Shown here: positions 6,759 through 15,779 of the stretch, piece after piece
Position numbering within the stretch: the first letter of the stretch is position 1
Layout of the letters: each line of letters opens with the position of its first letter
Made by a program: the position numbers and the translations under genes
Source: Streptomyces decoyicus
Lineage (GTDB): Bacteria; Actinomycetota; Actinomycetes; Streptomycetales; Streptomycetaceae
NCBI RefSeq assembly: GCF_019880305.1
Contig: NZ_CP082301.1
Location: 6,324,001-6,388,000 of the forward strand
Direction of reading: 5' to 3'
Length of the DNA: 64,000 nt
The notes under the pieces: model-generated
Databases searched by the model: none
What the model was told of the DNA's origin: nothing
Seen by the model: only the letters and a program-made list of their open reading frames with translations

Positions 6759-8900
6759 GTGGGGGACCAGCTCAGATTTCATATCCTGGGTTCTTTGGAA
6801 GTGACCAAGGAGAACCAGAGGATAGCCATCGGCGGTGCCCGGCAGCGCACCATTCTCGCGCTGCTGCTGCTCAATCCGGGGCGCATTGTGTCGGTCGACA
6901 CGCTGGTGGAAACGGTGTGGAACGGCAGGCCGCCCGCCACGGCGCGTACGCAGGTGGCGATCTGCATCGCCGCACTCCGTAAAAGGTTCAAAGCCGAAGG
7001 ATGTGACAACGAAGTCATCGTCACGGCGCACCCCGGCTATCTGCTCGCCCTCGAGAACCACTACGTGGACTCGGTCGAGTTCGAACGCCTCACGCTCCAG
7101 GCCCAGGAAGCGGCGAAGGAGCAACGGACGGCCGACGCGGCGGCCTTGCACGAAGAGGCACTGGCGCTCTGGCGCGGCCCCGCGCTGGCGGGAGTTGCCG
7201 GAACGCTCGTGGAGGACGAGATGGAGCGCCTGGAGGAGCTCCGGCTCGCCGGCTACGACGGTTACGTCGCCGCGCAGCTGGAACTCGGCCACCACGGCGA
7301 CCTGATACCCGGGCTGGTCTCGGTGGTCCGTGACCATCCGCTGCGGGAACGCTCCCGTTATGCCCTGATGCTCGCCCAGTACCGCGTCGGGCGCCGCGCG
7401 GAGGCGATGGAGACCTTCCGGGAGGGGCGGGCGCAGTTCATCGAGGGACTCGGCCTCGAACCCGGCCCCGCACTGCGCGAGCTGCACGACGCCATCCTGC
7501 GGGACGACCCCTCGTTGATGGCCTCGGCCGCCGTCGTCCCGAAGAAGACGCCGGAGCCTCCGCGGACGGCTCCGCTGGAACTGCCCGCCGACATCCCGGC
7601 CTTCGTCGGCAGGGACACCCCGCTGACCAGCCTGAACACCCTGGTCGACGGCCATGCCGAGGGCCGGCAGCTCACCCTGGGCTTAATCACGGGTGGCGCG
7701 GGCGTCGGCAAGACGGGCCTGGCCGTCCACTGGGCCCACCAGGTCGCCGACGAGTTCCCGGGCGGGCTCCTCTTCGCCGACATGTGGGGTTACGACGAGA
7801 CCCACGAGCCCGCCGATCCCGCCGTCGTACTCGGCTGGTTCCTGCGTTCCCTCGGCGTGCCGGAGGCGGAGATCCCCGCCGAGACGCATGAGCGCGCGGC
7901 GCTGTACCGCAGCGTGCTCGCCGACCGCCGGGTGCTGATCGTGCTGGACAACGTCCGCTCCTTCGACCAGGTGCGGGCCCTGATCCCGGGCAGCTCGCGC
8001 AGCTGTGTGCTCCTCACCAGCCGCAGCCTGCTGGAGCAGCTGGTGGTCAGGCACGGCGCGCTCAGCATCCACCTGGACGTGCTGCGCCGGCGGGAGGCGA
8101 CCGACCTGCTGGCGCAGTTCATCGGCGAGGACCGGGTCGACGCCGCCAGGGCGGATGCCGAACGGCTCGTCGAGCTGTGCGACCGGCTGCCGCTGACGGT
8201 GCGGATCGCCGCGGCCCGGCTGGCCGCCAAGCCGCAGTGGCCGATCGGCTATCTGGCCTCCCGGCTGGACAACGAACGGCTCCGGCTCGACGAGCTCAGT
8301 TCGGGGGAGTCGCAGGTCCGGTCGAGCTTCGCGCTGAGCTACCACGCGCTGCCGCACGACGTCGCCCTGCTGTACCGCAGGCTCGGCCTCCTGGACGCGC
8401 CGGACTTCGCGGGCTGGGTCGGTGCGGCCCTGCTGGCCACCGACACCCACAAGGCCGAGGGGCTGATGGAGAGCCTGGTCGACGCGCACCTCCTCCAGAC
8501 GGTGGGCTTTGATTCCACGGGGCAGCCGCGCTACGGATTCCGCAACCTCCTGCGGCTGCATGCGAGGGAGGTGGCGGCGGAGGAAGGGGGCGCGCTGGAG
8601 CAACGGGAGGCCCTCCACCGTGCCTTCCGCGGCTGGCTCTCGGTGGCCGAGCAGGCACGCCGGCGGGAGTTCGGCTCCGGCCACGGCGAGCAGATGCTCT
8701 TCGGCGCCTCGATGCCGTCCGGCCCGATGGGCACCGCCGAACTCGACGTGCTCACGGCGTCGCCGTCCGGTTGGTTCGAGGCCGAGAGGCTCGCCCTGAT
8801 CTCGGTGATCGACCAGGCCGCCCGGTGCGGTATGGACGACATCAGCCGGGAGCTGACCGAGCTGGTGGTCCGGCCGGCGGTCGCCTGCCAGCGCAGCTGA
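6759..8900 (+). CDS. Large SARP-family activator with NB-ARC domain
   Basis: A 713-residue AfsR/DnrI-type regulator, probably the pathway-specific activator. The N-terminal winged-helix DNA-binding domain covers about residues 5-95 (FHILGSLEV, IGGARQRTILALLLL), the bacterial transcriptional activator domain about 100-250 (VEFERL, YVAAQLELG, RSRYALMLAQYRVGRRAEAM), and an NTPase follows with a P-loop GGAGVGKTG near 311-319 and a Walker-B-like RRVLIVLDNV. It is shorter than AfsR and I see no clear TPR array at its C-terminus. GTG 6759 is chosen because AGGGGGAA at 6748-6755 precedes it; in-frame GTG 6744 and ATG 6606 lack such a site. A strong hairpin follows the stop. It lies between the precursor operon and the transport genes. 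Confidence 0.92.
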   Translation: MGDQLRFHILGSLEVTKENQRIAIGGARQRTILALLLLNPGRIVSVDTLVETVWNGRPPATARTQVAICIAALRKRFKAEGCDNEVIVTAHPGYLLALENHYVDSVEFERLTLQAQEAAKEQRTADAAALHEEALALWRGPALAGVAGTLVEDEMERLEELRLAGYDGYVAAQLELGHHGDLIPGLVSVVRDHPLRERSRYALMLAQYRVGRRAEAMETFREGRAQFIEGLGLEPGPALRELHDAILRDDPSLMASAAVVPKKTPEPPRTAPLELPADIPAFVGRDTPLTSLNTLVDGHAEGRQLTLGLITGGAGVGKTGLAVHWAHQVADEFPGGLLFADMWGYDETHEPADPAVVLGWFLRSLGVPEAEIPAETHERAALYRSVLADRRVLIVLDNVRSFDQVRALIPGSSRSCVLLTSRSLLEQLVVRHGALSIHLDVLRRREATDLLAQFIGEDRVDAARADAERLVELCDRLPLTVRIAAARLAAKPQWPIGYLASRLDNERLRLDELSSGESQVRSSFALSYHALPHDVALLYRRLGLLDAPDFAGWVGAALLATDTHKAEGLMESLVDAHLLQTVGFDSTGQPRYGFRNLLRLHAREVAAEEGGALEQREALHRAFRGWLSVAEQARRREFGSGHGEQMLFGASMPSGPMGTAELDVLTASPSGWFEAERLALISVIDQAARCGMDDISRELTELVVRPAVACQRS

Positions 8901-8906
8901 GACGTT

Positions 8907-8962
8907 CCGGCCCACGCGCCCGTCCGCAACCGGCATCGTGCCGGCTGCGGCGCGTGGGCCGG
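8907..8962 (+). terminator. nested hairpin terminator after the SARP gene
   Basis: A perfect 13-bp outer stem (8907-8919 with 8950-8962, CCGGCCCACGCGC) encloses a second 6-bp hairpin with a TCG loop (8930-8944). It starts six bases after the SARP stop. Confidence 0.8.
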
Positions 8963-9119
8963 CGTCGTGACCAGGGGCTGCGTCCCCTGGAGGTCGTCGG
9001 CTGCCGCCCGCGACATCTCCGAGGCCGCCGCGGACATCTGTCCCCGGTTCGCCCGCTCAACTGCCGCAAGACCCCTCGGGCTTACGCTGCCGTCCCCTGC
9101 CCGCGCGGCCGGGGGAGGC

Positions 9120-9200
9120 ATCAAGATCCTTCATGATTTTTCCAGAAGTATCGGGCTATTCCTCTCTCTTTATCTGGCATGTACACTCGGCTTGACATGC
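9120..9200 (+). promoter_or_regulatory. AT-rich promoter region of the XRE triad
   Basis: Between the SARP terminator and the XRE gene, this stretch is markedly richer in A and T than its surroundings, with several TAT-type hexamers. It is the likely promoter region of the three-gene set that follows, but I cannot fix a single -35/-10 pair. Confidence 0.3.
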
Positions 9201-9226
9201 AGAGGCTTGACGGGAGGTCGCCGAGC

Positions 9227-9628
9227 ATGAACACGGCGTCGGATGACGCTCCCGGGGTCTGGCTTGCCAGTGCGGTCTGGGGCCTTTTGGAAGAAAAGTA
9301 CGGTCAGGGGAATGTCCCCTCCGTCAGGAAGCTGACTCAGCTTATTCGTGAAGCGAATGACAGTGCCACGATCTCGCACAGTCACGTTCACAACATCCTC
9401 AAGGGTGAGGCACCCAATATCACGGACAAGACGCGGGAGATGCTCGCGCGCTTCTTCGGGCTGCCGGCCGCCCGTTTCGTTCCCCCCGCGGCTCACTCCT
9501 GCGCGGGTGGGCAGCGCCGGTGGGAGGCCCTGGCCTTTCGCTTCTCCTCCCTGCAGCCGGACGAGCTGGCGGCGATCGAGAAGGCCCTCCAGATGGTCAA
9601 GGAGGAAAGAGGCGGCGGAGTCGGGTAG
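9227..9628 (+). CDS. XRE-type helix-turn-helix regulator
   Basis: A 133-residue protein with an N-terminal helix-turn-helix of the XRE/Cro type. The region SVRKLTQLIREANDSATISH to LKGEAPNITDKTREMLARFFG has the layout of a recognition helix followed by the typical helix ending in FFG. The C-terminal part (PDELAAIEKALQMV) may be a short helical tail. ATG 9227 is preferred over ATG 9179 and 9197 because GGGAGG at 9212-9217 stands at the right distance. It lies 39 bases upstream of an ImmA/IrrE-like gene and then a membrane protein; the same three-gene arrangement recurs in Streptomyces. XRE/ImmA pairs commonly form a repressor and an anti-repressor protease, which is inference here. Confidence 0.8.
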   Translation: MNTASDDAPGVWLASAVWGLLEEKYGQGNVPSVRKLTQLIREANDSATISHSHVHNILKGEAPNITDKTREMLARFFGLPAARFVPPAAHSCAGGQRRWEALAFRFSSLQPDELAAIEKALQMVKEERGGGVG

Positions 9629-9667
9629 CCGGCGGGGCCGCGCGGTCACACCATCCACGGGGGAGCG

Positions 9668-10201
9668 ATGAGCCGGCGGTGCCCGCGGTCGAGGGGAAGG
9701 AGCGATTCCATAGCCAGGAAGCACGTGCGCGTGATCGCCAGGAAGCTCGTCCTGCGACTTCCGGATCTTCCCCGGCCGTGGGACGTCGAGGAGTTGTGCC
9801 GCGCGCTGGAACGGTCTCGGGGCCGTTCCCTGACGCTGCATCCGGCGGACATACCCGCCATGCCGTCCGGCTTTTGGTACGACGACGGGGAAAGCGACCA
9901 CATCTTTTACGGTTCGTCGGTCTCCGGGTATTACCGCGACCACATCATCCTGCACGAGATCTGCCATATGCTCGCCGGCCACGGCGTGGCACCTCGTGAT
10001 CTCGCGGCCGCGCATTCCTCCGGCCCCTTCCTCAGCGGGCAGGGCCAGGTCCTGAAGTGCCACAACACCGAAGAGGAAATCGCGGAGACATTCTCCGCCA
10101 TGGTGCTGAAGCGGGCAGGCCGCCTGCGGCACAAGGGAATCAGCGCCGTGGAGAGCCGGGCACAGGAGCTGTTGGGGGCGCCTTGTGCTCGACGCGCCTG
10201 A
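9668..10201 (+). CDS. ImmA/IrrE-family zinc metalloprotease-like protein
   Basis: A 177-residue protein with the zinc-protease motif HEICH (His96, Glu97, His100) in a helix following YYRDHIIL, and a downstream EEEIAETFSAMV segment that supplies the third ligand region as in ImmA/IrrE proteins. Members of the family cleave XRE-type repressors, or act as toxin-like partners of them. The adjacent XRE gene supports a repressor-cleaving role. The first 25 residues are very rich in Arg and Lys and may not all be translated; ATG 9668 is taken because GGGGGAG directly precedes it, although the spacing is short. Its end overlaps the next gene by 17 bases, indicating coupled translation. Confidence 0.75.
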   Translation: MSRRCPRSRGRSDSIARKHVRVIARKLVLRLPDLPRPWDVEELCRALERSRGRSLTLHPADIPAMPSGFWYDDGESDHIFYGSSVSGYYRDHIILHEICHMLAGHGVAPRDLAAAHSSGPFLSGQGQVLKCHNTEEEIAETFSAMVLKRAGRLRHKGISAVESRAQELLGAPCARRA

Positions 10202-11390
10202 TCTCGTCGAGAAGGCGCGCGGGGTGCTGCTCCTCCTCGTGTGGTCCGTGCTGATCCTGCGCATTCCGGCACGGTGGCATCCGCGGCGGCGCCCCGTCTG
10301 GTACGTGCTGGTGGCGTTGGCCCTGGGGTCGCTGGTCATCCAGGCCCCCGTGGGGCAGTGGATCGACGGGGTGACCGGCATCGCCAACGCCGGTGAACTC
10401 GCCGTCGCTCTGGTGGCGCTGACCGATTTCGCAGCCGTCTGGTGGTTCGCGATACGGCTGCACACGGCGGGGTACTCCGCGCCCGCCTGGCTGCGCCACG
10501 CCCCGTGGATGAGCGGCACCACGATGGCCGTACTCGCCCTGTTCTTCTTCGCCGTGACGCCCGCCGCCGAGCGCTTCGGCGAGCAGGCCCGCGGAGGGTG
10601 GACCGGCTACATGATCGCCTGGATCGCCTACGGCCTGCTGACCGCGGTGGGAGCAGGGATCCTGTTCTGGAAGCACGGCCTCACCATGCGCAGCCCCGTC
10701 CTGCGCGTGAGCGTGCTGGCGCTCGCCCTCGGCACCGGTGCGGAAGTGCCGTATCTGGTGGTCCGTACGGTCAGGTGGATCACTCCCGACAGCGCGCCGG
10801 AGCTTGCCGTGACCGGATTCTGGTGCTCGTTCGCGCGCTTCGTGCTGGTGGCGCTGGGCTGCTCGCTCGCCGCCCTGGAGCCGCCGATGAAGGCGCTCCT
10901 GCACTGGCACCGCAGACAACGGCTGCGCGGTCTGTGGCTGCTGCTCCGTCAGGCGACCCCGGAACTCGTGGTGGTGCCCCAGCCCTCGCGAGGCGCGGAC
11001 CTCCTCGACCTCTCGCACGCCTGGGAGCAGCTCCACCAGCGGGTCGTCGACATCCGTGACAGCATCACGTATCTGCACGACGGCTGGGCGTCGCCGCGGC
11101 TCCTGGAGGAGGCGCGGCGGTGTGCGGCGGGCGCCCGCGCCCCTGAGAGCCGGCGGCTGACCGCCACCGCATGCTGGATCGAGGCGACGCGGCGGGAGGC
11201 GCGGGCGGGTGTGCCCAAACGTCATCTCGGCGCCGACAAGGGCCTGTTGCCCCAGGTGCTGGCCGACGACTCCACCATGTGCCGCGAGATCGGCCATCTC
11301 CTCCGGCTCCACAGAGCTCTCCGGTCGCGGCGCGTCCGTGACTTCGCCGATGACGTCCGGCCGTACACCTCGCTGATCGCCGGCCGGTAG
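10185..11390 (+). CDS. MAB_1171c-type membrane protein (DUF6545-like)
   Basis: A 401-residue integral membrane protein. About seven hydrophobic segments occupy residues 8-235, for example near 10-25, 38-55, 66-90, 108-130, 143-165, 178-200 and 213-235. A cytosolic, Arg-rich, helical C-terminal domain of about 160 residues follows (RRQRLRGLWLLLRQATPEL to the end). This layout fits the family usually labelled MAB_1171c putative transporter with a DUF6545-type tail; function is unknown. The GTG start at 10185 overlaps the ImmA-like gene. Its constant company of an XRE protein and an ImmA-like protein suggests a membrane sensor feeding a protease-repressor pair, which is inference. No terminator is obvious in the 47 bases before the convergent exporter genes. 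Confidence 0.7.
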   Translation: MLDAPDLVEKARGVLLLLVWSVLILRIPARWHPRRRPVWYVLVALALGSLVIQAPVGQWIDGVTGIANAGELAVALVALTDFAAVWWFAIRLHTAGYSAPAWLRHAPWMSGTTMAVLALFFFAVTPAAERFGEQARGGWTGYMIAWIAYGLLTAVGAGILFWKHGLTMRSPVLRVSVLALALGTGAEVPYLVVRTVRWITPDSAPELAVTGFWCSFARFVLVALGCSLAALEPPMKALLHWHRRQRLRGLWLLLRQATPELVVVPQPSRGADLLDLSHAWEQLHQRVVDIRDSITYLHDGWASPRLLEEARRCAAGARAPESRRLTATACWIEATRREARAGVPKRHLGADKGLLPQVLADDSTMCREIGHLLRLHRALRSRRVRDFADDVRPYTSLIAGR

Positions 11391-11437
11391 CCGTCGCGAA
11401 CCGACCGGCAGCTGGGTGCGTCCTCCGGGACGGAGCC

Positions 11438-12268
11438 TCAGAGCGTGCGGCGCCCGTACTGGCGTACCGCCAGCGGAACGAAGACCAGCATCACACCGCC
11501 GATCCAGATCAGCGACCCGGCCACATTCCCGGCCACCGGGCCGCCCACCAGCAGTCCGCGGCAGGAATCGACCACCAGCGTGGTCGGGTTGACCTCGACG
11601 AACGCCTGGAGCCAGCCCGGCATGGTCGACGGCGGGGCGAACATCGAACTGCCGAACTGGAGCGGGATCATCCAGAGGAAGCCCACCGACTGGACCGCCT
11701 GGGGACTGCGGATCACCAGACCGATATACGCGGCGATGGACGACAGGGCGACCCCGTAGAGCACCAGCAGACCCACGGCGGCGAGTACGCCCGCCACATC
11801 GGTGCGGACGCGGAATCCGATGAGGAAGGCGAAGGCGAGGATGACGGCCTGCCCGAGGGTCAGCCGGCAGACATCCGCGAGGATCCGGCCGGAGAGCACG
11901 GCGGAGCGCGCGATGGGCATGGACCGGAAGCGGTCCATGATTCCCTTGCTGAAGTCCAGGTTCAGAGCGGTGCCCGTGACCTGTGCGGCGAAGCTGACGG
12001 TCTGCACCATGATGCCGGGGATCAGGTACTGCCGGTAGTCCGCCTGGCCTTTGCCGATCGCCCCGCCGAAGACGTACACAAAGACCAGCGTGAACACCAT
12101 CGGCATGAGAGTGGCGTCGAGCAGCTGCGAGGGGTCGTGCTTGATCTGGATCAGGTTGCGCCGGGCGATGGCCAGCGACTGGCCCACGGCGGTCCGCAGG
12201 TCGACACGGGACCGAGTGGGGCCCGGCTTCACATCCGGTCCTGGCGGGGCGAGCAGTGCGGCGGTCAT
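11438..12268 (-). CDS. ABC-2 type exporter permease (DrrB-like)
   Basis: A 276-residue membrane permease of the ABC-2/DrrB family. Six hydrophobic segments are visible, beginning with MVFTLVFVYVFGGAIG near residue 57, and the family segment GIMDRFRSMPIARSAVLSGRI lies in the first cytosolic loop. The C-terminal half carries NPTTLVVDSCRGLLVG, as in daunorubicin-type permeases. ATG 12268 overlaps the stop of the ATPase gene (ATGA), so it is co-translated with it. With that ATPase it should form an exporter for the peptide or a related toxic compound. Confidence 0.9.
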   Translation of the reverse strand: MTAALLAPPGPDVKPGPTRSRVDLRTAVGQSLAIARRNLIQIKHDPSQLLDATLMPMVFTLVFVYVFGGAIGKGQADYRQYLIPGIMVQTVSFAAQVTGTALNLDFSKGIMDRFRSMPIARSAVLSGRILADVCRLTLGQAVILAFAFLIGFRVRTDVAGVLAAVGLLVLYGVALSSIAAYIGLVIRSPQAVQSVGFLWMIPLQFGSSMFAPPSTMPGWLQAFVEVNPTTLVVDSCRGLLVGGPVAGNVAGSLIWIGGVMLVFVPLAVRQYGRRTL

Positions 12269-13224
12269 GCCGTTCTCCGTGTGTCGTCGGCCGGGTCGCC
12301 CGCGGTGAGGGTGAGGAAGACCTCGTCGAGGCTGGGGGTATGGGTATCGATGCCGTCGACCGGGACTCCTGAGGCGGCGAGCATCCGCACCGCGGCCGTC
12401 AGGTCCGCCTGGCCGGCCACCGGCAGCGTGATCAGCCCTTCGACCGGGTCCGCGACGGCGGTGAGGCCGCCGGTGCCGGTCAGCTGCCGCGCCATCCCGG
12501 CGAGGTCGGCGCCGCGGTCCGGCCTGATGCGCAGCACCTGGCCGCCGATCCGGCCCCGCAGTTCGGCGGGCGTCCCCTCGGCGATCACCTTGCCGTGGTC
12601 GATCACCACGATGTTCTCGGCGAGGGCTTCGGCCTCCTCCATGTACTGCGTGGTGAGCAGGACCGTGGTCCCCTTGCCCACCAACGCCCGCACCATGTCC
12701 CACAGTTCGTTCCGGCTGCGCGGGTCGAGGCCCGTGGTGGGCTCGTCCAGATAGAGCACTTCGGGCTCGCCCACCAGACTGGCGGCCAGATCGAGCCGGC
12801 GCCGCATACCGCCCGAGTAGTCGCGCGGCAGCTTCCGGGCGGCATCGGTCAGCCTGAACCGTTCCAGCAGCTCGTCGGCCAGGGCCTTCGCGCGCCGGGA
12901 CGGCAGCCGGTGGAGGCGGCCGATCATATAGAGGTTGTCCCAGCCCGGGATGGTCTCGTCCACGGACGCGTACTGGCCGGTCAGACCGATCCGCCCACGG
13001 ACCTGATGGGCCTCGGCGACGACATCGAACCCCGCGACCCGCGCCCGGCCGCCGTCCGGACGCACGAGCGTGGCCAGCATCCGGACGATGGTGGTCTTCC
13101 CCGCTCCGTTGGGTCCGAGAAGTCCCAGGACACTGCCGGCCGGCACCTCCATCGAGACCCCGTCCACGGCGCGGGACGAGCCGAACTCCTTGACCAGGCC
13201 GTCGACGTGGATCGCGGCGGTCAT
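12265..13224 (-). CDS. ABC exporter ATPase (DrrA-like)
   Basis: A 319-residue ATP-binding protein. The Walker A motif GPNGAGKTT lies near residue 38, the signature YSGGMRRRLDLA near 140, the Walker B motif VLYLDEPTTGLD near 160, and a switch His region at TTQYMEEAE. The C-terminal 100 residues form the DrrA-type extension ending in PSLDEVFLTLTAG. Daunorubicin resistance ATPases have the same architecture and length. No good ribosome site precedes ATG 13224, so a leaderless or weakly initiated transcript is possible. It lies beside a two-component system on the same strand, separated from it by a hairpin at 13370-13391. Confidence 0.92.
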   Translation of the reverse strand: MTAAIHVDGLVKEFGSSRAVDGVSMEVPAGSVLGLLGPNGAGKTTIVRMLATLVRPDGGRARVAGFDVVAEAHQVRGRIGLTGQYASVDETIPGWDNLYMIGRLHRLPSRRAKALADELLERFRLTDAARKLPRDYSGGMRRRLDLAASLVGEPEVLYLDEPTTGLDPRSRNELWDMVRALVGKGTTVLLTTQYMEEAEALAENIVVIDHGKVIAEGTPAELRGRIGGQVLRIRPDRGADLAGMARQLTGTGGLTAVADPVEGLITLPVAGQADLTAAVRMLAASGVPVDGIDTHTPSLDEVFLTLTAGDPADDTRRTA

Positions 13225-13369
13225 CGGGAGGCCCGGACGGAGCCGGCACGTACGGGCCCCGTGAAAAGACCAGTAGTAAGCATGTAACGCCTTCCCGGGA
13301 CATTCTCGGCAGCATCGGTGCGGGCGATGCTAGGAAGCGCGCTTATCGCCTGTGTATCGGCCCGTATTC

Positions 13370-13391
13370 CACGGCCCGCTGCCGGGCCGTG
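13370..13391 (-). terminator. hairpin after the two-component operon
   Basis: Nine-base arms CACGGCCCG / CGGGCCGTG with a 4-base loop lie 18 bases beyond the response-regulator stop. It probably ends the sensor-regulator transcript before the exporter ATPase. Confidence 0.65.
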
Positions 13392-13408
13392 CCACCACGG
13401 GCCGAGGC

Positions 13409-14065
13409 TCACTGCCCCGCGACGACCAGGCCGGCCTCGTAGGCGAAGACGGCCGCCTGCGTACGGTCGCGCAGGCCGAGCTTCACCAGAATGCGGCTGA
13501 CGTGGGTCTTCACCGTCTGCTCCGCGATGACCAGGCGCGCGGCGAGTTCCGCATTGGACAGGCCCTGGGCTATCAGACGGAGCACCTCGGTCTCGCGCTC
13601 GCTGAGGTCCGCGACGCGCTCGCTGCGGAGGCGGGGCGTGTGCATCCGCGAGAACTCCTCGATCAGCCGCTTGGTGACCGTCGGTGCCAGCAGGGCTCCG
13701 CCCCGGGCGACGGTCCGTACCACGTCCGCGAGTTGATGGGCCGACGAGTCCTTGAGGAGGAAGCCGCTCGCGCCCACCCGCAGTGCCTCGTAGACGTACT
13801 CGTCCGAATCGAAGGTGGTGAGAATGATGATCTTGACGTCGGGATCGTGCTCGGTGATCCGGAGCGTGGCCTCCAGGCCGTTGAGAACCGGCATCCGCAC
13901 ATCCATCAGCACGATGTCCGGCGAGAGTTCACCGACCTGGCGGACCGCGTCCTCGCCGTTCACCGCCTCGCCCACGACATCGATGTCCGGCTGCGCATTG
14001 AGCAGGATGCCGAAGCTCTCCCGGATCATGGTCTGGTCATCGGCGACCAGTACGCGGATGGTCAT
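13409..14065 (-). CDS. NarL/LuxR-type response regulator
   Basis: A 218-residue response regulator. The receiver domain has acidic residues Asp9 and Asp10 and the phosphoacceptor Asp55 (IVLMDVRMP), with Thr in ILTTFD and Lys in FLLKDS. The LuxR-type helix-turn-helix is at the C-terminus (LSERETEVLRLIAQGLSNAEL, AEQTVKTHVSRIL). Its start overlaps the stop of the histidine kinase gene (ATGA), so the two form a cognate pair. Such pairs often lie next to DrrAB-type exporters and control them; here the exporter is immediately downstream on the same strand. Confidence 0.95.
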   Translation of the reverse strand: MTIRVLVADDQTMIRESFGILLNAQPDIDVVGEAVNGEDAVRQVGELSPDIVLMDVRMPVLNGLEATLRITEHDPDVKIIILTTFDSDEYVYEALRVGASGFLLKDSSAHQLADVVRTVARGGALLAPTVTKRLIEEFSRMHTPRLRSERVADLSERETEVLRLIAQGLSNAELAARLVIAEQTVKTHVSRILVKLGLRDRTQAAVFAYEAGLVVAGQ

Positions 14066-15387
14066 ACACCCTCCCCCTCGTTCGTGGGCAGCGTAGCCGT
14101 CACTTCGTACCAGCCGTCTTCCCGTGGCCCGATCTGAAGGGTGCCGCCCAGAGTGGAAGCCCGCTCCCTCATGCCCAACACGCCGTGTCCCCTCCCCGCC
14201 TGACGTCGCGCACCGGTGGCCGGGCTGTTGGAGACACGTATGCGGATATCGGTCCGGCCGTAGGATAGCTCGAACTCCACCTGGCAGCCCGGGGCATGGC
14301 GCAGCGCATTGCTCAGTGCCTCCTGGACGATCCGGAACGCCGACAGCTCCACGCGCTTGGGCAGCGGCCGGGAGGCACCGGAGACGACGGACTCGATGCG
14401 CAGTCCGGCCGCCCGGACGTTCGCCACCAGCTCCTCGATGTTCTCCAGGCTGGGCTGGGGTGTGTACCGGCCGTCCGAGGGCTGCTCCTCCGACCGCAGC
14501 ATGCCCAGGATGTGCCGCATCTCGGTGAGGGCCGCCAGCGCGTTCCCCCTGATGCTGGCGAAGCTGTCGCTGAGCTCCTGGGGCGGATCCGTCACCCGGT
14601 ACGGTGCGGCTTCCGCCTGCACGGCTATCACGGACATGTGGTGGGCGACGACGTCGTGGAGCTCGCGGGCGATGCGGGTGCGCTCCTCCAGCAGCGCCCG
14701 GCGGGTCCGCTCGAACTCGGTGAGGACCTCCTGCTCCCGCAACTTGTGCTCGGCCTCGCTGCGCCCCCGGACGACCGCGATGACTGCCAGCCCGAACGCG
14801 GAGAGCAGGGCGAGCAGGAAGAGGTCGTTGTCGTCGGACGCGGGGGTGAGCAGCACGGTCAGCAGGCCGCCGGCCAGCACGGTGATCAGCCACTGCGCGA
14901 GGTACACCCGGGGCTTCGCCCGCCAGGCGACGATCAGGGTGACGGTCAGATGCGCGATGAGCCCGGTCTCCGTCCACGGCCACGGGGCATCGGCCGGTGC
15001 GGAACCCCCCATCACGGCCAGGCCGATCCCGTACGGCAGCATCGCCACGAGCGACAGCCACCAGGCCGCGATGGGCCACCGGAGCGCGAGCACGACCGGC
15101 AGGGACTGGGCGCAGCCGAGGGCCGCGGCGACCGCCCAGACCAGATGCAGCCGCTCGGCGGCGGCCAGGGCGGTGGGTACCGCCAGATCCAGCGCGAAGA
15201 ACGCGGCGAGCACGAACGGGAGCTTGCGCAGTACGCGGTGGCGCACACGGGGCAGGAACGGGGCGGAGCGGGTGGAGAGGGCGAACAAGTCATGACGCAG
15301 CGCCCGCAACGTGGCTGCGGAGAGGGGCCGCGCGCCGCCGGTCCGGCGGGGTGAACGCTGCGGCGGGCTCTCGATGTCCGGTATCAC
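14062..15387 (-). CDS. HisKA_3-type sensor histidine kinase
   Basis: A 441-residue NarX/DesK-like kinase. The N-terminal half holds about five or six membrane segments between residues 50 and 205. The dimerisation helix carries the phosphorylated His244 in RIARELHDVVAHH, followed by a compact HATPase domain (VQEALSNALRHAPG, and GHGVLGMRERASTLGG near the C-terminus). No large extracellular sensing domain is present, so it probably senses a membrane or membrane-embedded signal. The GTG start at 15387 has AGGATGG in front. It shares a 392-base divergent upstream region with the gene at 15780. Confidence 0.92.
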   Translation of the reverse strand: MIPDIESPPQRSPRRTGGARPLSAATLRALRHDLFALSTRSAPFLPRVRHRVLRKLPFVLAAFFALDLAVPTALAAAERLHLVWAVAAALGCAQSLPVVLALRWPIAAWWLSLVAMLPYGIGLAVMGGSAPADAPWPWTETGLIAHLTVTLIVAWRAKPRVYLAQWLITVLAGGLLTVLLTPASDDNDLFLLALLSAFGLAVIAVVRGRSEAEHKLREQEVLTEFERTRRALLEERTRIARELHDVVAHHMSVIAVQAEAAPYRVTDPPQELSDSFASIRGNALAALTEMRHILGMLRSEEQPSDGRYTPQPSLENIEELVANVRAAGLRIESVVSGASRPLPKRVELSAFRIVQEALSNALRHAPGCQVEFELSYGRTDIRIRVSNSPATGARRQAGRGHGVLGMRERASTLGGTLQIGPREDGWYEVTATLPTNEGEGV

Positions 15388-15779
15388 CGGCCCATCCTAC
15401 GGACGCCTGCCGTCGCCCGAGGGGCGGAAGGCGCCCGCGGGAGGACCGGCCGGGGGCGCGTCGGGCTCTGCGCGCCGTGGCCCGCTAAAGGGGTGATAGT
15501 CCCGCGATAAGGCCGCCCCCTAGCGTCCACCCGGCGATGCGTGAAGTCAGCAGTGGCTCCCGTGGTCCGACGCGTCCGGCCATGACGGCCTCCCGGTGCC
15601 GTTCGCGGGGACGCGGACTTCGACGCGCGCGGCCCTCGCCGAGGGTCTCCGTCCGCCGGCCGTCACCGGTCCGCGAACCGCCGGACCGACGGGCAGGACA
15701 TTCTCATTCGCGGAGACCGATATTCCAGGGATTTCTCATCGGCGTATCGGCTCCGCCGGGCACAGGGAGGTGGGGGTGT
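15388..15779. promoter_or_regulatory. divergent upstream region, kinase / DUF gene
   Basis: No supported gene lies in these 392 bases; the plus-strand frame that runs through it is Arg-rich and lacks a ribosome site. It must hold the promoters for the kinase operon (leftward) and for the gene pair at 15780 (rightward). A 7-bp inverted repeat (15667-15673 with 15682-15688, loop 8) could be an operator. I cannot assign promoters with confidence. Confidence 0.35.
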
